A stretch of DNA of 13,946 nucleotides from SZUA-584 sp041656035 (GTDB taxonomy: Bacteria; Bacillota; Clostridia; Christensenellales; SZUA-584): contig CAZPHS010000033.1 of NCBI GenBank assembly GCA_964586785.1, positions 1 to 13,946 on the forward strand, written 5' to 3'. Shown one piece after another: positions 1 through 8,454 of this stretch (position 1 is the first letter of the stretch; each line of letters starts with the position of its first letter). The position numbers and the translations under genes are program-made. Below the pieces are notes generated by a model. That model saw nothing but the letters and a program-made list of their open reading frames with translations. It did not search any database and had not been told where the DNA came from.

Positions 1-1
1 G

Positions 2-94
2 CAACTTGAAGTGCTACTGGATTTTTATGGTGGGCAATTAAACTTGCAATTTAGAAAAAAGAATGGTGAGGGCAAAAAAATATGCATTCTTTAA
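2..94 (+). CDS. 3' end of an unidentified upstream gene (5' truncated)
   Basis: An open frame enters from the left edge and ends with TAA at 92-94, giving about 30 residues that finish in GEGKKICIL. A tail of the form FYGG-x-L-x-L-x-F followed by a charged GEG turn and a short hydrophobic strand loosely resembles the end of a histidine-kinase ATPase domain. That resemblance is weak and rests on very few residues. An extended -10 promoter lies just after its stop, which fits a real gene ending here. The family cannot be named from this fragment. Confidence 0.4.
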   Translation, partial: QLEVLLDFYGGQLNLQFRKKNGEGKKICIL

Positions 95-101
95 GCGAAA
101 G

Positions 102-110
102 TGATATAAT
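102..110 (+). promoter_or_regulatory. Extended -10 promoter for the FAD-dependent dehydrogenase gene
   Basis: TGATATAAT is a perfect extended -10 element (TG-N-TATAAT). The -35 position about 17 bases upstream has no good match, as is usual for extended -10 promoters. Transcription would begin near 117, leaving a leader of about 25-30 bases. It lies between the preceding stop codon and the ribosome binding site of the next gene, and it rules against any start codon upstream of 110 for that gene. Confidence 0.5.
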
Positions 111-141
111 TGAGCAATTAGGGTTTACTATATTCGGAGGA

Positions 142-1542
142 ATGATGATAAGCAACAGGACAAGCTATGATGTCGCAATAATAGGCGGCGGTATAAGCGG
201 CTTGATGACGGCTCACAGGTTAATATCGAATAACTCATCGCTTAATATTGTCATAATCGATAAAGGCGCCCCGCTTGAAAAGCGCCGCTGCCCAATGATT
301 ACCCAAAGGACTACCAATTGCCAGGGTTGCGCGCACTGCTCCATAATGGAAGGCATGGCCGGAGCGGGCGCTTTCAGCGACGGCAAATATATTATTTCCA
401 CGGAATACGGCGGATGGCTGACGGATTATTTAAGCCATGAGCAGGTGCTAGAATATATTGTGCAGGCGGACAAGCTGCTTGAAAGCTACGGCGCCGACAC
501 CGCCTATTACAATCCGGACAACGACCTTAAAAAATTGTGCCTTAAGCATGATTTGCATATGCAGCAGGCAAAGCTTAAACATCTTGGCACAGATGCGAAT
601 TATCAGACGATGGAGCGCATGATACGCGATATAGCTCAAAATGTGCAGATATTGACGTATACCGAGGTTAAGGATGTCGATAAGGAAGAGCACACGTTGT
701 TTACAAAAGACGGTTCGTTTACTGCCGAAACAATAGTATTTGCCGTTGGAAGATCGGGAAGCCGCGCCTTCGCGCAGTGGTGCCGCCGGAACGCGATTGA
801 GATGACAAACAACCGGGTGGACGTTGGCGTGCGCGTGGAGCTGCCCGCGATTGTATGGGAGCATTTTTCGTCTAAAATATATGAGCCGAAGATATGGTAC
901 CGCAGCAAACGTTACGGCGACGTTACGCGTATGTTCTGTTTTAACGAGCGCGGCAGCGTGGTAATTGAAAATACCGACGGTGTTCTTACCGTTAACGGGC
1001 ATTCATACAAAGGAGACAATAAAAAAACGGACAACTCCAATTTCGCGCTTCTTTCAACAATCCGATTTACGCAGCCTTTTAAAGACCCGATTGAATACGC
1101 GCGGTATGTGGCGTCGCTTGCCAACCTTATCAGCGGGGGCAGCGTGTTGGTGCAAAGGCTTGGCGATTTGGAAGCAGGCCGGCGGACAGACATGGCGAGA
1201 CTTCGCGCGTCCACAACGGTTCCCACTATTGATGTGGTGCCCGGGGATTTGAGTTTGTGTATGCCCAAAAGGCAGCTTGATAATATAATTGAAACGCTTC
1301 ACGCGCTCGACAGCGTATCGCCCGGCACAGCGAATCATGATACGCTGCTTTATGGCGTTGAGTGTAAATATTATTCCGCGAGGCCCTCGACAACCGACGA
1401 ATTTATGCTTAAGGGATGCAATAAAATTTACGCCATAGGCGACGGCGCCGGTTTTACGCGCTCGTTATCCCACGCTGCCGCGCACGGTCTTTATATTGCC
1501 GATACTATTATAAAAAATGCCGGAGTGAAGGCTAAAAAATAA
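142..1542 (+). CDS. FAD-dependent dehydrogenase, COG2509-like
   Basis: This is a soluble flavoprotein oxidoreductase of about 466 residues. The N-terminus has a Rossmann FAD-binding fold: a VAIIGGGISG dinucleotide motif (residues 11-20) and an acidic residue at the end of strand 2 (IVIID, 36-40). A cysteine-rich stretch follows (Cys50, 60, 63 and 66), leading into GAGAFSDGK, a hallmark of the uncharacterised COG2509 dehydrogenases. Near the C-terminus, AIGDGAGFTRSLSHAA is the second FAD-contacting motif. The substrate is unknown for this family. An upstream ATG at 82 is in frame but lies before the extended -10 promoter at 102-110. GGAGG at 136-140 instead serves the ATG pair at 142/145, and 145 has the slightly better spacing. 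The GGDEF gene begins 34 bases downstream, so the two may be cotranscribed. The family is fairly certain; the function is not. Confidence 0.85.
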   Translation: MMISNRTSYDVAIIGGGISGLMTAHRLISNNSSLNIVIIDKGAPLEKRRCPMITQRTTNCQGCAHCSIMEGMAGAGAFSDGKYIISTEYGGWLTDYLSHEQVLEYIVQADKLLESYGADTAYYNPDNDLKKLCLKHDLHMQQAKLKHLGTDANYQTMERMIRDIAQNVQILTYTEVKDVDKEEHTLFTKDGSFTAETIVFAVGRSGSRAFAQWCRRNAIEMTNNRVDVGVRVELPAIVWEHFSSKIYEPKIWYRSKRYGDVTRMFCFNERGSVVIENTDGVLTVNGHSYKGDNKKTDNSNFALLSTIRFTQPFKDPIEYARYVASLANLISGGSVLVQRLGDLEAGRRTDMARLRASTTVPTIDVVPGDLSLCMPKRQLDNIIETLHALDSVSPGTANHDTLLYGVECKYYSARPSTTDEFMLKGCNKIYAIGDGAGFTRSLSHAAAHGLYIADTIIKNAGVKAKK

Positions 1543-1575
1543 ATAAGAATTATATAAATTAAGAAGGAAAGAGAG

Positions 1576-2673
1576 ATGGAGCAATATTCAAACGGGATAA
1601 AGGGCTATGACTTTGACAGTTATCGCCTGAATGCTTCCCTGCCAATTATCAAAGCATCCGCAATCATCATCGTACTTTTCAATATATTATTGCTGATTCC
1701 AGACTTTATTATTTTAAAAGATGCCTATGTGCCGCCCGTGATTGCCATACGACTGACTTTTTCATCAACCATTGCCATGATAATGATTTTCAGAAAGAAG
1801 ATAAAAACTTTTAACGCTCTCTCCGCTATTGTTACGGTTATGGAAACCGCAGCTTTCGTTCAATTCCTTATTGTTTTTAACTTGTACTTGTCGCCGGACT
1901 ATATGATGATGCTTTTGGGAATGATGATACTGATTATCGTTATGTTTTTTATGCCAAACAAATTGCAATTGATGCTGGTTATCACAACGCTTGGCTCCGC
2001 CATGTTTCTTATCGCCGCAAGCCTGCATCCCTCCAATATTAGTCCGGCGAATATAATAATAGGAGCTATTTATCTGGGTACCGAAATTTCGGTATGCGCG
2101 CTGTTCGCATATTATTTCAGGAGCATACAGCTTCGGGAGTGCATAGCCAAGGCGAAACTTGAATACGAGCGCATAACAGACCCTCTAACCCGTATAGGGA
2201 ACCGTAATTTGCTTGAGGATAAGGGCAAAAAGTGGGTCGATAGTTTGGGGGAGCAAGGCATAGAGCTTGCGCTCGTGCTTATAGACGTGGATAACCTAAA
2301 GCAGATTAACAATACATATGGCCACGTTGTGGGGGACGGCATACTGCAGACGGTAGCGCGGATAACGCGCAAGCATCTTTGTAAACAGGATATATGTGTC
2401 CGATGGGGAGGAGACGAATTTATACTGCTGCTGCCGTACGCTTCGACCTGTGAGGCAAAAAAGCTGATGGAAAGGGTAAGGCAGGCCATATACGGGCATG
2501 ATTTCGGTATTAATTTCAGGCCGACGTGCTGCTATGGAATTGCGCGCCTTCTGCCGGGGCAAAGCCTCGACACATTGATAGCGCAGGCGGACGCGTCAAT
2601 GTACGCCGCGAAAAACGGCGGCAAAGACGCTATAGTTATAGGGAGCGGAGGAGGCGAGTGTTTCGGCGCGTAA
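1576..2673 (+). CDS. Membrane-anchored diguanylate cyclase (GGDEF protein)
   Basis: A 365-aa protein predicted to make cyclic di-GMP from two GTP at the inner face of the membrane. Six hydrophobic segments fill roughly residues 24-178 and form the sensor/anchor part; no known sensory domain is recognisable in them. The GGDEF domain follows from about residue 200. The signature GGDEF is intact at 278-282. The metal and substrate residues are also present: Asp237 and Asn245 in the DVDNLKQIN segment, and Asp254. The inhibitory I-site, normally RxxD five residues before GGDEF, reads CKQD (269-272) and lacks its arginine, so product feedback inhibition is probably lost. The start at 1576 is preceded by AAGGAAAG at 1564-1571. 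No EAL domain is fused. Catalytic activity is likely; the input signal is unknown. Confidence 0.9.
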   Translation: MEQYSNGIKGYDFDSYRLNASLPIIKASAIIIVLFNILLLIPDFIILKDAYVPPVIAIRLTFSSTIAMIMIFRKKIKTFNALSAIVTVMETAAFVQFLIVFNLYLSPDYMMMLLGMMILIIVMFFMPNKLQLMLVITTLGSAMFLIAASLHPSNISPANIIIGAIYLGTEISVCALFAYYFRSIQLRECIAKAKLEYERITDPLTRIGNRNLLEDKGKKWVDSLGEQGIELALVLIDVDNLKQINNTYGHVVGDGILQTVARITRKHLCKQDICVRWGGDEFILLLPYASTCEAKKLMERVRQAIYGHDFGINFRPTCCYGIARLLPGQSLDTLIAQADASMYAAKNGGKDAIVIGSGGGECFGA

Positions 2674-2701
2674 CAAATCTAAGCGAACATTTTCATTTAT
2701 C

Positions 2702-2730
2702 TTTACGGTATAAAAAACAAATGATATACT
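2702..2730 (+). promoter_or_regulatory. Promoter of the ABC transporter operon
   Basis: A -35-like TTTACG (2702-2707, four of six matches to TTGACA) is separated by 17 bases from TATACT (2725-2730). The -10 is extended by TG at 2722-2723. Transcription would start near 2737, about 25 bases before the ATPase start codon. The site sits in the 88-base gap after the GGDEF gene and suggests that the ABC transporter begins a new transcription unit. Confidence 0.5.
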
Positions 2731-2761
2731 TAACATGGCAATAATTACATTGGAGGATAGC

Positions 2762-3481
2762 ATGATTGTAATAACGGGAGTCACCAAAATATACGGCGGC
2801 AAGGTTAAGGCCCTTGATAATGTTTCGCTGACTGTGGACGAAGGCTGCATATACGGGTTTCTTGGGCCCAACGGAGCGGGCAAGACAACGACAATAAAGC
2901 TGATTGCCGGTATAATACAGCCCGACGGCGGGACTATTACGGTCGACGGATACGATACAAAAAAGGAAGCGCTTTCGGCAAAAATGCGCACGGGATTTGT
3001 ACCCGACGACCCAAACATTTTTTTGAGGCTAAAGGGTATCGAATACCTCGCGTTTATGGCCGATATGTACGGAGTGCCTTCAAAAGAGCGCAGCGATAAT
3101 ATTAATATTATGGCGGAGCGTTTCGATATGCAAAACGCGCTGTCGGACAGAATACAAAGTTATTCGCACGGTATGCGCCAGAAAATAGTTATTATGGGGG
3201 CGCTTATGCACAAGCCGCGCGTGTGGATACTTGACGAGCCTATGACAGGGCTTGATCCGAAATCGGCGTTCGAATTGAAATCAATGATGCGGGAACATGC
3301 CGACGCCGGCAACACCGTGTTTTTCTCCACGCATGTGCTGGAGGTGGCTGAAAAAGTGTGCGACAAGGCGGCGGTTATAGGCGCCGGACGTATACTTTAC
3401 GCCGGAGGGATACATGACATGATAAAGAGCAGCGACGTGTCACTGGAGAAAATATTTTTGGAGATGACGCAAAATGCGTAA
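2762..3481 (+). CDS. ABC transporter ATP-binding protein
   Basis: A 239-aa cytoplasmic ATPase subunit that should power the permease encoded next to it. It has Walker A GPNGAGKTTT, an ABC signature in the variant form SHGMRQK, Walker B VWILDEP followed by the D-loop MTGLDP, and the H-loop histidine in FFSTHVLE. Sequence style and length match the ABC-2 exporter ATPases (drug, lipid or antimicrobial-peptide exporters) rather than nutrient importers. The start chosen is ATG 2762, with GGAGG at 2752-2756 and a 5-base gap. An in-frame ATG at 2735 would fall at the predicted transcription start and has no binding site. The stop overlaps the permease start by 8 bases, implying translational coupling. 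The transported substrate cannot be deduced. Confidence 0.93.
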   Translation: MIVITGVTKIYGGKVKALDNVSLTVDEGCIYGFLGPNGAGKTTTIKLIAGIIQPDGGTITVDGYDTKKEALSAKMRTGFVPDDPNIFLRLKGIEYLAFMADMYGVPSKERSDNINIMAERFDMQNALSDRIQSYSHGMRQKIVIMGALMHKPRVWILDEPMTGLDPKSAFELKSMMREHADAGNTVFFSTHVLEVAEKVCDKAAVIGAGRILYAGGIHDMIKSSDVSLEKIFLEMTQNA

Positions 3482-5099
3482 GATATTTATACTTGCAAAA
3501 ATACTGCTGAAAGGCGGTACAGGCGCGGGCGGCAAATCCGGAAAACGCAGGTGGTGGCTGCCCGTAGTATTGGCGTTTGCTTTTATAAGCTTTGGATTTT
3601 CAATGGCGTTTATGGCTTTGGGTTTATACGACGCGCTTGATATAATAGGCGCGGCGGACGCCGTTATTCCGCTTGCCATTGGCGCCACATCTGTTGTTAT
3701 ATTCATGTTCGGTATATTTTATACGGTTTCGGTAATGTATCACGCGGACGACGTTTCGCTTCTGCTCGCGCTGCCGCTTAAGCCGTATCAGATATTAGGC
3801 GCTAAATTTTTAACGCTTTTGGTGTATGAATACATTTTTGAAGCGTTTATTTTGCTGCCGGTGCTTATTGTATATGGCATAAGGGCGGGCGCGGGGGCGT
3901 TGTTCGCTGTTTATTCGGTTTTGTTGTTATTGATTATACCCGTTATAGCGCTTGTTATGTCTGCAGTGCTCGTTATGCTTGTAATGAGGTTTACACGGTT
4001 CGGCAAGAATAAGCAGATGTTAAACTACATAGGCGGAATCATCGCTTTGGTTATGGCGATAGGGCTCAATATTGCCATGCAGTCGTTTGCCGTCACATTA
4101 AGCGAAGGGCAAATAGCGGCCGACGCGGGTCAGCTTAGCGCAACCTTAAGCCGGCTTTTCCCGGGCATAGGGTTTGCGGCAAACGCGCTTACGGCGAACG
4201 GGACTATGGGCGGCTTGATAAACCTTCTGCTGTTCGCGCTGTGCTCGGCTTTTGCCGCCGCTGTATTTTTAGGTTTCGGACAGCTTGTCTATTTTAAAGG
4301 GTTGGTCGGGGTTACAGAAGCTTCGGCAAAGCGCAAGCTTATATCTTATGATGAACTGGGCAAAAAAACCGCGGGCGTTTCCGTTACAAGGGCGTATGTT
4401 AAAAAAGAAATACGGCTGCTTGTGCGTTCGCCTATAGCGTTTTTAAACTGCGTATTGATGAACTTTATTTGGCCGGTGTTAATACTTGTAATGCTTTTTG
4501 GCAGCGGCCAGTCTTTTGAAATGATACGCGCTTTGGTTTTAAGCCTTAACGGCAGCGTTCTTATTGCCGCTTTCGCGGGCATAAGCGCTTTTGTCTCGTC
4601 AGCCAACGCCATAACAAGCACTGCGATATCGCGCGAGGGCAAGGCGTTGTATTTTGTAAAATATTTACCCGTGGAAATAATAAAGCAGCTTAACGCAAAA
4701 GTATTATCGGGAATGCTGCTTTCATCTATAGCTGTGGCGCTTATGGCCGCCGCGCTTATATTTTTCGGGGCGGAGCCTGTGTTGGTTATAGTCGCGCTGG
4801 CGCTTGGCGCGGGAGCGTCTTTTGTCAGTTCGGTTATAGGGCTGTTTATTGACGCGGTTAACCCCAAACTATCATGGATGAACGAACAGCAGGCAATAAA
4901 ACAAAATGTCAACGTAATGCTGCATATGCTTGCCGGCTTGGCGCTTGCCGCGATTATCATTGTTCCGGTATTGCTGCTGGACTTTTCTTTTGAGATAACC
5001 CTTTTGTATGCGACGGCGCTTATAGGCGTTTTAGCCGTTGCCTGCGGTTACGGCATGATTAAAAGCTCGGCGGCAAGAATATATAATATGGACGTATAA
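3474..5099 (+). CDS. ABC transporter permease, ABC-2-like (about 540 aa)
   Basis: A large polytopic membrane protein of 541 residues, the membrane partner of the ATPase whose stop codon its start overlaps. Many hydrophobic segments run along the whole length. The features fit the putative ABC exporter permeases of about 540 aa (Pfam ABC_tran_2-like): a short basic N-terminus, a segment reading LLALPLKPYQILGAKF after the first helices, a central cytoplasmic region rich in lysine and arginine (around residues 275-310), and a second membrane half with SREGKALYFVKYLPV. That internal symmetry, with a LALPL/KYLPV element in each half, suggests two ABC-2-like halves fused in one chain. The gene is followed 32 bases later by lemA. 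Export is inferred from the family; the substrate is unknown. Confidence 0.85.
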   Translation: MRKIFILAKILLKGGTGAGGKSGKRRWWLPVVLAFAFISFGFSMAFMALGLYDALDIIGAADAVIPLAIGATSVVIFMFGIFYTVSVMYHADDVSLLLALPLKPYQILGAKFLTLLVYEYIFEAFILLPVLIVYGIRAGAGALFAVYSVLLLLIIPVIALVMSAVLVMLVMRFTRFGKNKQMLNYIGGIIALVMAIGLNIAMQSFAVTLSEGQIAADAGQLSATLSRLFPGIGFAANALTANGTMGGLINLLLFALCSAFAAAVFLGFGQLVYFKGLVGVTEASAKRKLISYDELGKKTAGVSVTRAYVKKEIRLLVRSPIAFLNCVLMNFIWPVLILVMLFGSGQSFEMIRALVLSLNGSVLIAAFAGISAFVSSANAITSTAISREGKALYFVKYLPVEIIKQLNAKVLSGMLLSSIAVALMAAALIFFGAEPVLVIVALALGAGASFVSSVIGLFIDAVNPKLSWMNEQQAIKQNVNVMLHMLAGLALAAIIIVPVLLLDFSFEITLLYATALIGVLAVACGYGMIKSSAARIYNMDV

Positions 5100-5131
5100 A
5101 TTATATTGCAATAAAAACAGGAGGTTTGTTT

Positions 5132-5686
5132 ATGGTGGTACTTTATGTAATCGGAGGAATCGCGCTGTTGCTTGTTATTTGGATAATAGCGGCATACAAT
5201 GGTTTTGTACGGCTTCGCAACAGTATTGAGGAAGCGTTTTCCACTATGGATGTTTATCTTAAAAAAAGGTATGATTTGATTCCAAACCTTGTGGAGACCG
5301 TAAAGGGTTATGCGTCGCACGAGAAGGAGACGCTCTCTAACGTAATTGCGGCGCGAAATATGGCGGCATCCGCAACAACTGTAGAGGGCAGGGTGCAGGG
5401 AGAGAATGCTCTGCAAAGCACGCTGAAAACCCTTTTCGCCGTAGCCGAGGCGTATCCTGACTTAAAAGCTAATACCAATTTTCTTGAGCTACAGGGCGAG
5501 CTGCGGCAGATAGAGAACGAAATCGCAAACTCAAGAAAATATTACAACGCCGTTGTAAAAACGTATAACACTAAAAGAGAAGTATTCCCGAGCGTTATTA
5601 TCGCGGGAATTTTCAAATTTGAGAAAAGGCCGCTTTTCGAGGTTGCCGCGGAAGCGGAAAGAGAAGCCGTTAAGGTTAAATTTTAA
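5132..5686 (+). CDS. lemA: LemA family protein
   Basis: A 184-aa protein with one N-terminal membrane helix (about residues 2-24) and a helical-bundle domain. The LemA signature is clear: AAYNGFVRLRNSIEEAF, then KRYDLIPNLVETVKGYASHEKETL, and near the end VKTYNTKREVFPS and KFEKRPLFE. LemA proteins are widespread membrane proteins whose biochemical role is unsettled. They are often found beside DUF2207 or TPM-domain membrane proteins, as here. The start at ATG 5132 has AGGAGG at 5119-5124 with a 7-base gap; a TTG six bases earlier in the same frame is too close to the binding site. The DUF2207 gene begins 21 bases downstream, so the two are almost surely cotranscribed. Confidence 0.93.
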   Translation: MVVLYVIGGIALLLVIWIIAAYNGFVRLRNSIEEAFSTMDVYLKKRYDLIPNLVETVKGYASHEKETLSNVIAARNMAASATTVEGRVQGENALQSTLKTLFAVAEAYPDLKANTNFLELQGELRQIENEIANSRKYYNAVVKTYNTKREVFPSVIIAGIFKFEKRPLFEVAAEAEREAVKVKF

Positions 5687-5707
5687 TTGGAACTAGCGGA
5701 GGGTTTT

Positions 5708-7585
5708 ATGAAAAGACTTGTTCTGGCCGCGGCGGTGTTATTAACGCTGTGCGTTCCAAAAACAGCGTATGCGGATGAGGCGTATGATATTTTAAACCAT
5801 GATGTACACATCACTGTGGGCGAAAACAATGTTATTGATGTTGTTGAGAGGCTTACGCTTAACTTCACGCAGGAACGGCATGGATTTTACTATGAGCTGC
5901 AGACGAAAGGCAATCTATACAGGGATACAGGGTCTTCTAAATATAATTATCATGTATATGATTTTAATGTTTACAAGAACAAATTTGAGCTTTCCCGCGA
6001 GGGCGATTTTCTTGTTGCAAAAATAGGCGACCCGAACATACTCGTTTTTGGCGAAGTTACTTATTTAATCTCTTACAAGTGCAATTTAGGCGCCGACGGA
6101 ATAGAAGAGTTTGACGAGTTTTATTGGAACATTTTATACTGTAATTACAACAACACCATTGACAGAGCAAGCTTTTCAATAGAAATGCCAAAAAAGTTTG
6201 ACAGCAAGCCGTATATATTTTTAAGCGCGTTCGGCTCCGCCGATGAATCGGGCGTTTATTGGCAAAAAGACGGAAACACCATAACAGGTCAAACTTTAAG
6301 GACCGTAAGGGGCGGGGAATACATTACGGCAAGGATAACTCTTCCGCAAGGTTATTTCGTCGGCGCGACAGACCCCGCGGCCGCGTGGCGCAACGCAATA
6401 TTAATTGTCAGCGGGCTGTGCGTGCTGCTGGCATTTTTGCTTTGGGTGCGCTACGGACGTGACGAAAAGGTTTTCCCGACAGTTGAGTTTTATCCGCCGG
6501 ACAAAATGACACCTGCCGAAGCCGGATATATTATTGACGGCTGCGTGGACGATAAGGATGTTGTCTCCTTGTTATTATACTGGGCTGACAAAGGGTATAT
6601 AAAGATTGTTGAGAGAAGCAAAGGCGATTTTGAGCTTGTTAAGCTGAAAGATTTGGACGATGTGAAAAGTTTTGAAAGGCCTATGTTTCGTAAATTGTTT
6701 GCCATGGGCGACGCCGTGGCGGTTTCAAGCCTTAAATACTCATTCTATACAACGATGTCAACGACAAAAACGGCTGTTAAAAATTATTTCGAAGGCGCGA
6801 AAAGCAGGCAGATTTATACGAAAGAATCCAAGCGCGCGCGCATTGCGATGGGGCTTATCACCATGCTGCCTATAGCGCTGACGCTGTTTTGGGTGTTTTA
6901 TGCCGAAACGTACGACTTTATGTTGGCGGCAGCCATTGCCGTTGCGGGCGGGTGGATTATCAGCCTGCCGCTGTTTATACTTGTTCGCGTAATCGAAAAA
7001 TGGAAGTCCACAAAAAAAGTCAGCCGTATAGCGCAGCTTGCAGGTTCTATATTTGTATTGGCGGCGGCGCTTGCGGTATACATTGCGCTGATGAATAAAA
7101 CAACAGGTTTTGACCTGCTGGCCGCAACGTGCGGCGCCACAATTGTTTTGCTTCTGCTGACTATGGTCATGCATAAACATACAAAACAAGGAGCGGAGTG
7201 GCTCGCAAAGCTTATCGGTTTTAAAGAGTTTATAGAAAAAGCCGAAAAAGACAGGATAAAGGTGCTGGTTGAACAGAACCCCTCATATTTTTACAATGTA
7301 CTGCCGTATGCTTATGTGCTTGGCGTAACTGATAAATGGGCTAAGAATTTTAAAAACATAGGTATACAGCCGCCTGATTGGTACAGTGGCAGCTACGGGG
7401 TTTCGATGTTCAATTCAATGGTTTTCACGTCTATGATATCCCGCAGCATGACAAGTTTTAGGGAGACTATGGTTTCAAGGCCAAGCTCAAGCGGCGGCGG
7501 CGGCAGCTTTGGCGGCGGCAGCTTTGGCGGCGGCGGATTTAGCGGCGGAGGCGGCGGCGGCGGCGGCGCGGGCGGCAGCTGGTAG
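5708..7585 (+). CDS. DUF2207 domain membrane protein with glycine-rich C-terminus
   Basis: A 625-aa predicted membrane protein. A signal peptide (MKRLVLAAAVLLTLCVP, cleavage probably after TAYA) is followed by an extracytoplasmic beta-rich domain (about 25-225) of the DUF2207 type, with YDILNHDVHITVGENN and a FYWNILY segment. A membrane helix comes at about 230-251, then a soluble stretch with VEFYPPDKMTPAEAGYIIDG. More helices lie at about 377-428 and 444-489. The last 30 or so residues are almost pure glycine and serine, ending in GAGGSW. Such tails are usual in this family. Function is unknown; pairing with LemA is a recurrent arrangement. The start is ATG 5708, preceded by GGAGGG at 5698-5703. 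A TTG directly abutting the lemA stop is in frame but poorly placed. A terminator follows 23 bases after the stop. Confidence 0.88.
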   Translation: MKRLVLAAAVLLTLCVPKTAYADEAYDILNHDVHITVGENNVIDVVERLTLNFTQERHGFYYELQTKGNLYRDTGSSKYNYHVYDFNVYKNKFELSREGDFLVAKIGDPNILVFGEVTYLISYKCNLGADGIEEFDEFYWNILYCNYNNTIDRASFSIEMPKKFDSKPYIFLSAFGSADESGVYWQKDGNTITGQTLRTVRGGEYITARITLPQGYFVGATDPAAAWRNAILIVSGLCVLLAFLLWVRYGRDEKVFPTVEFYPPDKMTPAEAGYIIDGCVDDKDVVSLLLYWADKGYIKIVERSKGDFELVKLKDLDDVKSFERPMFRKLFAMGDAVAVSSLKYSFYTTMSTTKTAVKNYFEGAKSRQIYTKESKRARIAMGLITMLPIALTLFWVFYAETYDFMLAAAIAVAGGWIISLPLFILVRVIEKWKSTKKVSRIAQLAGSIFVLAAALAVYIALMNKTTGFDLLAATCGATIVLLLLTMVMHKHTKQGAEWLAKLIGFKEFIEKAEKDRIKVLVEQNPSYFYNVLPYAYVLGVTDKWAKNFKNIGIQPPDWYSGSYGVSMFNSMVFTSMISRSMTSFRETMVSRPSSSGGGGSFGGGSFGGGGFSGGGGGGGGAGGSW

Positions 7586-7608
7586 AAAATAATAAAGAGT
7601 TTACAACG

Positions 7609-7640
7609 CCCCCGGACTAGCTTTCCGGGGGTTATTTTTT
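7609..7640 (+). terminator. Rho-independent terminator after the DUF2207 gene
   Basis: CCCCCGGA (7609-7616) pairs perfectly with TCCGGGGG (7624-7631) around a 7-base loop, and TTATTTTTT follows at 7632-7640. The 8-bp GC-rich stem with a U-tract is a textbook intrinsic terminator. It closes the ABC-lemA-DUF2207 unit and separates it from the peroxiredoxin gene. Confidence 0.9.
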
Positions 7641-7760
7641 GGCCGTTTATAATCGCGCTTTTCTTTTGCGGTCTATTGTTCTGCATTTTTATTTGCGGCA
7701 CATAGTTATGCGTATCCGAATATAGTATAAGCGAATAATCCCGATAAGGAAGTGAAAAGA

Positions 7761-8453
7761 ATGAACCAATATATGATCGCCGAAACGACGCCGAGGGTTA
7801 TTTCCCCGTACAGGCGGGCAAGAGCCGTTCCCGGTCTTGGAGACGCAGCGCCTGATTTTACCGCGGTTACGACTGACGGCGTTATAAGCCTTAACGGTTA
7901 CCGCGGAAAATGGTTGATATTTTTCAGCCACCCCGGAGATTTCACGCCAGTGTGTACCACGGAGTTTATAGCGTTTACGCAGCGCTATCAGGATTTTAGG
8001 GACAGAAACGCGGAGCTGCTTGGCCTTTCTGTAGACTCGAACTCATCGCACATAGCGTGGATAATAAATATATTTCGCAATACCGGTGTAGAGATACCGT
8101 TTCCTATAGTTGCAGACCGCGATATGAAAATAGCCGAAATGTTTGGAATGATACAGCCGGGTGTCAGCTCAAGCGAGACGGTACGCTCCACATTTTTTAT
8201 AGACCCCAATGGAATAATACGCGCAATACTTACATATCCGCTGACAAACGGGCGAAACATAGGCGAGATACTCAGGCTGCTTGACGCTTTGCAGATTACG
8301 GATGCGCAAAAGGTGGTAACTCCGGCGAATTGGAGACCTAAAAATCCGGCGATACTGCCGCCCCCGAAAACGGTTGACGCGGCATGGGAGCGACTGGCTT
8401 CGGATAAGAATTGCGTAGACTGGTATTTGTGTTTTACGAATGGAGCGACTTGA
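7761..8453 (+). CDS. Peroxiredoxin, Prx6 type with C-terminal cysteine pair
   Basis: A 230-aa thiol peroxidase that reduces hydrogen peroxide and organic hydroperoxides in the cytoplasm. The active-site motif is P58-x3-T62-x2-C65 within FFSHPGDFTPVCTTEF, so Cys65 is peroxidatic. The segment YPLTNGRNIGEILRLLDALQ is typical of the Prx6 subfamily. The C-terminus has C218-VDWYL-C224, the same spacing as the resolving-cysteine pair of archaeal thermophile peroxiredoxins of this group, so a disulfide-based mechanism is likely. The N-terminus carries about 25 residues before the thioredoxin-like fold. AAGGA at 7746-7750 serves ATG 7761 well. A GTG at 7752 is in frame but only one base from the binding site. 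The gene follows a terminator, so it should have its own promoter. The TATAAG at 7726-7731 is a weak candidate -10 without a convincing -35. Confidence 0.92.
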   Translation: MNQYMIAETTPRVISPYRRARAVPGLGDAAPDFTAVTTDGVISLNGYRGKWLIFFSHPGDFTPVCTTEFIAFTQRYQDFRDRNAELLGLSVDSNSSHIAWIINIFRNTGVEIPFPIVADRDMKIAEMFGMIQPGVSSSETVRSTFFIDPNGIIRAILTYPLTNGRNIGEILRLLDALQITDAQKVVTPANWRPKNPAILPPPKTVDAAWERLASDKNCVDWYLCFTNGAT

Positions 8454-8454
8454 C

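Noticed and set aside
82..141. In-frame upstream start (ATG 82) for the FAD-dependent dehydrogenase
   Set aside because: It would precede an extended -10 promoter at 102-110 and overlap the end of the upstream frame. It adds 20 residues before the Rossmann motif, and GGAGG sits just before 142/145.
4346..4960. Long minus-strand open frame (204 codons) inside the permease gene
   Set aside because: It lies wholly within a strongly supported permease reading frame and its translation is low-complexity in Ala, Ser and Ile, as expected of an antisense shadow.
7491..7580. GGC-rich tandem repeat that could be a repeat element
   Set aside because: It is simply the coding DNA for the glycine-rich tail normal in DUF2207 proteins.
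7393..7701. Minus-strand open frame encoding a proline-rich protein
   Set aside because: It is the antisense of the glycine-rich GGC/GGA tail of the DUF2207 gene and runs through the terminator; no binding site or protein-like composition supports it.
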